A stretch of DNA of 64,000 nucleotides from Maylandia zebra (lineage: Eukaryota > Chordata > Actinopteri > Cichliformes > Cichlidae). Location: NCBI RefSeq assembly GCF_041146795.1, contig NC_135172.1, positions 15,182,123-15,246,122 of the forward strand, given 5' to 3'. Under the pieces are notes generated by a model, which had not been told where the DNA came from, did no database searches, and saw only the letters and a program-made list of their open reading frames with translations. Position 1 is the first letter of the stretch, and each line of letters opens with the position of its first letter. A program made the translations under genes and the position numbers. Of the stretch, positions 57,401 to 64,000 are shown piece by piece.

Positions 57401-59985
57401 ACATAGCAGCGGCGGGAGTGCATGGGCGCCACCTCATTCCAGGCGCGAGTGGTCAGGTCAAACCTACGGACGCTGTTGAAATGCTCCACCCCGTCGAAGC
57501 CACCAACGGAGTAGACGTACCCGTTGAGGAATGCGGCTCCATAATAAGCACGAGGACACTCGAGGTTGTTCGTTACGTTGACCCAGCGGTTAGCCCGGCA
57601 ATCGTAGGCTTCGATGCCGTTAGTTGGCTCACCACCACTCCACCCCCCAATGGCCAGCAGGATGGAATGAGGCAGGCGCGGACGAGCAAGAGGGTGATAC
57701 AAGGCAGATATGAAGGGTCTGCTTCCTAGATCATGTATGTCTAAGATGGCATTACTTATCATGGACAGGCACTCAGAATTGGCCTCCACCAGCTCACTAG
57801 ACAGCACATGGTCCTTCAGGTAGTCTGACGTCATCAATCCCAGTCGGACCTATAGAGAGATGACAGAAGAGAATGTGACTATGAATTTCAACTACATCAG
57901 TTTTAGTAAACTCAAGCTTCTTTAGGATAATGCTCCTAATGTTGTTTAATTTTCTTATTGCTAGCAAGAGAGAGACCAAAGTCAGACACCATTAGCCTTT
58001 TCGTCAACAGGGACAGTTTTTAGTCATAGCCCTAGCAACTATACTTAATAAATATAATTTATTCTATAGTATGTATGTAGAGATCTGATACGGTTTTAAT
58101 GCTCTTGAAGAGAATTTCTTAAATGTGGTTTGGCTACACCTGAAAAGAGCAACATCTCAAGATATTAAAGCATCCTTATACCCAGATGGATCGACTCAAT
58201 CTATGACTTAAATACTGAAGATTTAAGTCCAAACTAAATGTAGTAATGAAAGTTTATAGACCTTGGACAACAGAGCGGTGAGGTGTTGTTTCCGTTGTAC
58301 AGGTACATGGCTAATCCACTTTGTAAGCGCTTCATACACAGTGGTCTCCAACTGCACATTGAGGTCCTCTCTATCAAGGATGTCAGTAAGTTCCTCCACA
58401 GTTAGCTGCAGGAACTCCTCCTCAAGAACAACCTGCTCAAAGTTACTGATGATGTAGTGGTAGGCCTTGGCGCGTAGTTCGGGTGATAAGCATACTTTTG
58501 TGAACTGCCAAATGCCAACGCAGTTCTCTGGGCACAGTTGCTCCCCGAGGAAGTCAGAGCAGAGTTTCACAATGTCCATTGCTTTGAATTGATCAGCTGC
58601 CATGAGAAGTTCCACTACATTTTCCCCTGCTATGGAAACTGAGCCGGTGTAAGCAAAGTTAATGATGAGTGCCATCATCTCAGAAGACAAGCCAGGTATG
58701 TTGAAGACCTGTTTGTCTGGGTCGCTGCAGTGGGTGAAAAGAGCCCTGAGGGTAGAGATGGAGACAGAGTAGAGAATATTAAAAGGTGTGGAGGCAACAA
58801 GATAATAAACTATGTCATGCACAAGTACTCCAAGTAACTCCAAAACAGAGTTTGTACATGTTTAGTGCACTTGATTGTTGGGTTTTCAATGTCTTTATTA
58901 CATTGGCACCATGTTTATGAAGCTATTGCCAAACACAATGCAGTCCCACACCATGACAGAGCCTCCACCGTGCTTTAAAGTTAACTCTAAACACTCACTG
59001 TTGTACCTCTATGACAAATATTGAAATCAACTCCATAGGGCCAGTTTACCCTGATATTTAGTCTAGTTATTACGTAATTTGGCATACCTCAGTCTGTTTC
59101 CTTTCCTTATGGAAGTTCCAGTGCATGTTGCTTAATTACAGTCTCTGTTTCCCTTCCACAACCATTTCTTTTCTTTTTGTTTTCTTAACATTTATTTATT
59201 GGTTTTAACAGGTTTTACATGAACCATGAAACCATTTCTGATGAGGATGAGGAAACCATTCCTCTGAAAATGATCGGGTACAAGCACTGGACTAAAAAGG
59301 GTGAAAAATGTCCAAACGAAACCTTTATAAGTCTTCAAAAAAACACAGAACTATTGCTCAAGTGGACTTTTAAAAAACCATCTGTTTCAAAGCAAAATAT
59401 AAAAAAATGAGAGGCAACTCAAAACTTTTGCTCAGCGTATAACTGTATAACAAAGTTCAACCTTTTTAGTATCAGGAAGTCTGGTGTGTCTTACTGTCTC
59501 AATAACAGTGGGGAAGATATTAATGTAACTTAATAAAACACTTCAATTAGACTTCACACAATCACCAAGTGATTCACAGTGCTTTTTAAATGGCACATTT
59601 ACTGAAGTGGAATCTGGAGCTCTGTGAAGGTAAAGATGAAATCTGCAAATGTTTGCATTATGTTTTGGGTGTATCTGTCAGTTGACCGTGACAAAGTCTT
59701 TCTATCAGAAAAGTTTTATGATTCAACCCGTTCCTTTTTGTTGGCACTGTTTCACCAACTAAGACCATGAATTACGTTTTTCACAGGTATAAATCAGTCA
59801 ACTGTCCTTCACATTATCAGGTAAGCAACTCACCTGAAGTACGGCGTACAGTTACATAGGATGATCCTGTGGACCGGAAATTCAACATCCTCCACTTTGA
59901 TGATTGCATCACAAAATTGTCCCTCCAAACGGAGTTCATTATACATTGAGCTGGACTTGTATGGCGGCTGGCCTTCTTCACTCAT
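54436..59985 (-). CDS. klhl10: Kelch-like protein 10 (KLHL10)
   Basis: Adaptor of a CUL3 ubiquitin ligase, in mammals specific to developing spermatids. Five exons, phases agreeing, 587 residues: 59834-59985 (start MSEEGQPPYKS, BTB beginning NELRLEGQFCDAIIKV), 58262-58745 (rest of BTB, FNIPGLSSEMMALIINFAYT, and BACK, LCPENCVGIWQFTK), 57235-57849 (kelch repeats; LLAIGGWSGGEPTNGIEAYD), 56179-56328 (IYICGGLNGNECLQTAEYYN) and 54436-54798 (RSNFGIEVIDDRLFVVGGFN, end LELAMESAEST). Human KLHL10 (608 residues) has the same order and exon breaks. All donors and acceptors are canonical and no stop interrupts it, so it should be functional. The open first ATG at 59985 is preceded by no in-frame extension that resembles the family. 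Confidence 0.95.
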
Positions 59986-61020
59986 CTTGAGTTTTGTGAC
60001 TGTTTTTCTTAGTTTTTTTTGTCTGAAGTTTGTCTTGAAGTGTTCAGATCACAAAATCAAACCTAACTGTGGAATTTGGGGAATGGAGCCTATGACATCA
60101 TCATGCCTTGGCAACTGTTGCCCCATAGAATTGTTTTGAAATGTATATTTACATTGTTTTAATAAACCTTTCATTGCATAAAAGCTTTGTTTTGATTTGA
60201 TTCGGATTTAAGAAATTGCATATGAGCCTCACAGATAGCATACAGCATTTTGTATGTTTGCCTCACAGAGGTCAACTAGTAAAATAAGCACTTCAAAACA
60301 CTCTTATGAATGGACTACAATATCATATTTAGCTCATATTTAACCTTAATAGGCCATTTTGTTTAATAAAATCACTTTGTAATATCCAAACACAGATATT
60401 ACAAAGTGTGATTCATGGCTAAGCTGTTTTCTTGGGTTGTATTAGACTTTTATCTAGTTGGAAAAATGGGCTCCTGCACTTGACTGATGTACAATAGTAG
60501 TAAGAAAGAAAGAAAGAAACAAAACACATATACACTGTATGTATAGTACAAGACTGTTATAATGACGGTGCTTGACAGTATTACCTCAGACAGGTGCAAG
60601 CAGTCACCTGTCTGAGCACAGACTGCAGATCTGTTGTTGAGCAATTTCTTTCCATTCATAGATAAATGCAGCATCCAGCTGCAATGGGTTCTGGTTGCCT
60701 CTAATGAACATGCCAGCCCAAAATTACCCAGGCATATTCAGTGGGAGAGACATCAACACTAAATGCTGGCCAAGGAAGTTTCTGGATATGCTAGTGATTT
60801 CTGGCAATGTGGAGGCGACACGCAAACTGCCACAGGCCGGGTTGTTGTACAGGTTAGAGAACTTCATCTCGATAGCTCTGTCAAGTCACTTCCACCAAGA
60901 ACAGTCAGATGGTCATGCAAGGGATCACGCAGGATCATGCGTCATGCATGCTCAGCCTGGCATCAGGATGCTTCAGTCAGTTGCAGCAGGGTGGCAGTGA
61001 TGACAGTATAAGGCATACAC
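59986..61020. other. Upstream flank of klhl10
   Basis: Presumed promoter side of klhl10 at the left. A (GAAA)n run lies at 60502-60520. An open frame at 60695-61000 (plus) matches nothing I know. No repeat boundary is defined. Confidence 0.4.
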
Positions 61021-61073
61021 CTGCTAGATGAACGCAGACGAGCCGACAATCAACACAGACCGACACCCACTAA

Positions 61074-61144
<71 letters not shown>
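61074..61144. repeat. (CA)n microsatellite
   Basis: About 35 CA units. Confidence 0.97.
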
Positions 61145-61145
<1 letters not shown>

Positions 61146-61371
61146 GGTAATCGGCTAATCACACACAGGAGGGAAGAACAGCTGAACCCAATACACATGA
61201 GGACCGGAGGAGACAGGCTGAACACAATGACAACAGACACAGCCTTTCAGAACAAAACAGGAACTCTAGAACCCAAACCGGACACAAGGGGGGAGGACGC
61301 AGAATAACTAGAACAGAGGAAAATAATCACAAAACACAAAACGCTGGGTCAACGACCCAGGACCATGACAA
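61145..61371 (-). mobile_element. LTR-like fragment
   Basis: On the minus strand it starts TGTCATGGTCCTGGGTCG, much like the element beginning at 63747. The pair suggests a dispersed LTR-type family with a TGTCATG start. No coding part is seen. It is an incomplete fossil. Confidence 0.45.
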
Positions 61372-62749
61372 TATCATATAAATAAATCATTTTACGAGTC
61401 CACAAGAAACACCACAAATCACAGGGCAGTCTGTGATCTTTCAGGACAGAGACATCAACAACAGTGACAGGACCCTCAGCGTCTTTCTACTGAAGCTGTC
61501 AGGCCCTGCTCAAATTTGAGCCACAAGCCTTTGGATGAAACTTGATTCAGGTCTTGACCAAAGTACATTTATGGTCAGTTCATACTGTAGATCTTCTATA
61601 ATAAATCGATGGTTTACACAATACTCAAAGTTTCATTTCTCAGCTTCATTTCCCTCCCAGCACTTTATGAAAGGCAAAAGCAAAAACTGCTGATGAGTAA
61701 CTTTGCATCAATGTGTGGAGTATTGCAGCTTTTCATGCAGCATGATAAGGCTTCATCATGACACTGGTGACTATACAATGGTCACCATTCAGACAGAAAG
61801 GCAGTTGTTGAGGGTGAATGGCAGGAACACTGTGTCTGCTGCCTCTTCTCTTGCCTCTGTGTATCAGTGAGTATTCAACAACAGTTTCTATATTTAACTG
61901 CTGGTTCTTACTGCATAATTCTGTCTGTATAATATGAAAATGATTTAATGCATCGAGTTATGCCAAACCTCACAGAAACTGTGCACGGTGGGTATTCTGA
62001 ATTGCTGCTCGGCACATATACGCCGACCACAGTCAGAGCCTTACCCTCTGCAGCTTGAAGTCACACAGAGGTAACCCACTCGCTCTCTGTCAGCACGCAG
62101 TCTCACTCGTGAGTGAGGGGGTTTTTTTCTTTTGTTTTGCTCTTCAACTCTTAAGAGCTCCATTAGCCACACAGAGGGCACAATATGTTCTGCATTGCTT
62201 CTCAAAGTTAGCATTGGTTAGTGATCATGGCCTGTTTTAGGTTTATAAATCATTGGTTTACACCATATTCCTCTGAATTAATGTCACAAATTGACAAACT
62301 GACAGTGAGATACAGTGAAGTGTGTAGAACATGTAATTCAAATCCAAGCACGAGCAGAACAAGAGCATGAAGCTGAGATCAAACTTCATTTGCTTCCATC
62401 TATAAGGTGCAGGTCACTGAGGTCTTCTGACAGAAACCTGCTGGTGGTTCCTCGTTCTAGGCTGAAAACTAAAAGAGAGTAAGTGTGTCTTCAAGGCTGT
62501 TGGCTGATAATCTATGGAATGCACTAATATTACATTTGATCTCTGCGGTCTGAACATTTTTTTTTTCCATTTTTGAAAGTTACTGCATGCACAGGTTTTT
62601 ATTCCCACTTGTAATACAGTTAAATATATTGGAAATATCAGATATCATAGAAGTTGTTTTTAGTTAGCATATAGTTCAAAGTAAAAATTCACTGTGCTTT
62701 TATATTAAAATTCATAGATCGATAAGGCTAAGCTAGACAGGCTTTGCCT
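61372..62749. other. Spacer with a decayed LINE trace
   Basis: At 62400-62560 (plus) the words LRSSDRNLLVVPRSRLKTK and LWNAL recall an L2 RT end with stops. Otherwise no exon is recognised. The tyrosinase 3' UTR probably lies just below 62749. Confidence 0.45.
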
Positions 62750-63187
62750 TCACATAGTTGTTTGGTAGTTATGTTGGTTGGTCTCCTCTATTTCATCGCT
62801 CCGGAAAAGTGGTTGTCTTTCAGGGAGAGCAAATGCATGTTTCCAGCTTCTAGCACGCAACCAGGATGATCCTTTGTACCATAGTTTTGTAGTTAGGACC
62901 GCAGCAGCTATTGTCAAAATTCCTCCAGCCCTGCAAGAAGCAGCCACGGCCACACATCCCGCAACTCGTCGAGGGAAGGGTACAATGATTCTGCTAGCTT
63001 TTGACTAGCATCTAGCAGGTGGGTGTATTCATATCCCAGGTCTTTGCTGGAAATGAAGAAGTCTCTGTTCCTATGAAGAGGTAGGAATGGTGCCATGTGG
63101 TATTCACTGCTATGGCCTATAGGAGCATTTGACTCTGGATACTGGGATGGAGATGGTCTGTGCTTCCTGAGCCACTGCTCATAAAGG
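62750..63187 (-). pseudogene. tyr: Tyrosinase last exon, frame broken
   Basis: Tyrosinase is the copper enzyme of melanin synthesis in melanosomes. After a CCCTGTTAG acceptor the minus strand reads LYEQWLRKHRPSPSQYPESN, APIGHSSEYHMAPFLPLHRN and DFFISSKDLGYEYTHLLDAS, the end of the lumenal domain just after the copper B site. A membrane segment (WPWLLLAG, then GGILTIAAAVL) and a tail with the sorting-type motif ERQPLF follow, ending NYQTTM. Between WLLLAG and GGILT the frame shifts by one base at GCAGGGCTGG (one G short), giving a stop after EEF. It is either a decayed copy or a sequencing error. No upstream tyr exon (catalytic histidines) occurs before the window ends. Confidence 0.8.
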
Positions 63188-63591
63188 CTAACAGGGACAA
63201 AAACAAATACAGTAGCAGTGTTAAGTTCAAGCATTAAGTGCAAATGTACGGTTTTCTGTGTTTTTTTTTGGTTTGTTTTTTTTCGTAGAAATGTTTTTGT
63301 TTTGTTTTTGTTTGTTTTTTTTGTTGTCCCGTTTGGATCTTTAGCAATCAGAATTGTTGTCTGAAGGCCAAGAAAGATGCCAAGTGGATTTACTTTACCA
63401 AGTGGATCATCATGTCCTTGTCATATTGGTCCATTTGATTGACCTTTATTATAATTATGTATTTATTTTATTTTCGTTTTTTAAAGACGGGACAGACATG
63501 ACTGGGGGATAGGACAGGGAGAAAGATTGACACAATAAATAAACAATAAACAATAAACTAGCTAACAATAGATAATTTTTTAATTTCACCT
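63188..63591. other. Gene-free stretch upstream of tyr exon
   Basis: Low-complexity T/G runs at 63250-63330, then AT-rich sequence. No exon is recognised. Confidence 0.45.
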
Positions 63592-63746
63592 GCTGAGAAT
63601 GAAAAAAGAAAACAAGCAGAAGAAAACGAGAGCAATAGAATAAACATCACGATGATATATGGGAATATAACTGTAAATACTAAATATTAAACATTATTGT
63701 GCAGCACGTAAGATCGACAGCGCACAGTGTGCTTTGAGGTAGGTGT
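63592..63746 (+). repeat. GC-rich dispersed repeat, left edge
   Basis: Direct copy of 4650-4810 (AACAAGCAGAAGA, ATGATATATGGGAATAT, CACAGTGTGCTTTGAGGTAG). It stops where the LTR-like element begins. Confidence 0.8.
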
Positions 63747-64000
63747 CATGATCCTGGGTCTTTTGACCCAGCGTTTTAAGTTTGAGTTTATTTTGTTCAT
63801 TAGGTTATCTAAGTTCACTTGGTTATTAGACTCCTTGTGTTTTCTTCCCCTGTATTTAAGTTTCCCCTCAACCTTCGTGTTTCATGCTGCGTGTCATTTG
63901 TTATCAAGTTTGTATTATCATGTCTAAGTGTTTCTAGTTATTATTTTCCCCTCGTGTTTCCAACCATGTTAAATCTCCCCTGCTCTTCTTGCGTTTCATG
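63747..64000 (+). mobile_element. LTR-like element, cut by window end
   Basis: Starts TGTCATGATCCTGGGTC exactly where the copy at 4810 continues with other sequence, so the left edge is an insertion boundary. A small inverted repeat (CTGGGTC / GACCCAG) lies inside the end. The rest is beyond the window. Confidence 0.5.

Noticed and set aside
58890-59410. Possible gene or transposon between klhl10 exons
   Set aside because: CACACCATGACAGAGCCTCC recalls a transposon word, but the rest is too decayed to name; it lies in a klhl10 intron.

Overview
This is teleost nuclear DNA, most likely from an African cichlid or close relative. The evidence is spliced vertebrate genes, L2/CR1/Rex1-type LINEs, tRNA-derived fish SINEs, Tc1 and hAT transposons and a pim-type kinase of the kind expanded in fishes. 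The species call is an inference from repeat flavour. About half of the window is repeats.

Three genes look whole or nearly so. A pim-like serine/threonine kinase lies on the minus strand at 30369-33741 (9 exons, frame open throughout). klhl10 lies on the minus strand at 54436-59985 (5 exons, 587 codons). A divergent TCF/LEF-type HMG-box gene lies on the plus strand at 35040-36442 (its 5' exons are uncertain). A clade B serpin (37236-41091, minus) has six good exons but no N-terminal exons in view.

The rest of the gene content is pieces: a kif1-family kinesin tail in several copies, gss (two exons), cip2a (two exons), lrrc31 (four exons), a HERC-type HECT ligase (two exons), one filamin exon, a decayed SAMD3-like gene, and the last exon of tyrosinase.

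Layout. 1-2868: LINE ends, a SINE and kif1 copy A. 3.0-8.9 kb: a duplicated segment, the gss remnant, a GC-rich dispersed repeat and a LINE end. 9.8-13.7 kb: cip2a, lrrc31, HERC and kif1 pieces with a dead Tc1. 15.8-20.6 kb: a nest in which a repeat holds a LINE that holds a three-LTR minimal retroelement. 20.6-24.2 kb: repeats, a filamin exon and a second copy of the 3.0-3.65 kb segment. 24.2-29.6 kb: kif1 copies C' and C and an L2 LINE. 30.4-41.1 kb: the pim, HMG-box and serpin genes. 41.5-47.0 kb: a Rex1/CR1-type LINE, kif1 copy B and a LINE end. 47.0-53.6 kb: the SAMD3-like remnant and a retroviral fossil inside a SINE. 54.4-60.0 kb: klhl10. 60-64 kb: repeats and the tyrosinase exon.

The main structural observation is a pair of about 2.85-kb inverted arms (25568-28427 and 42886-46022). 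They enclose the pim, HMG-box and serpin genes and sit between the two halves of one LINE. With the many gene fragments, this resembles ampliconic or B-chromosome-like DNA, which is a hypothesis and not a conclusion.
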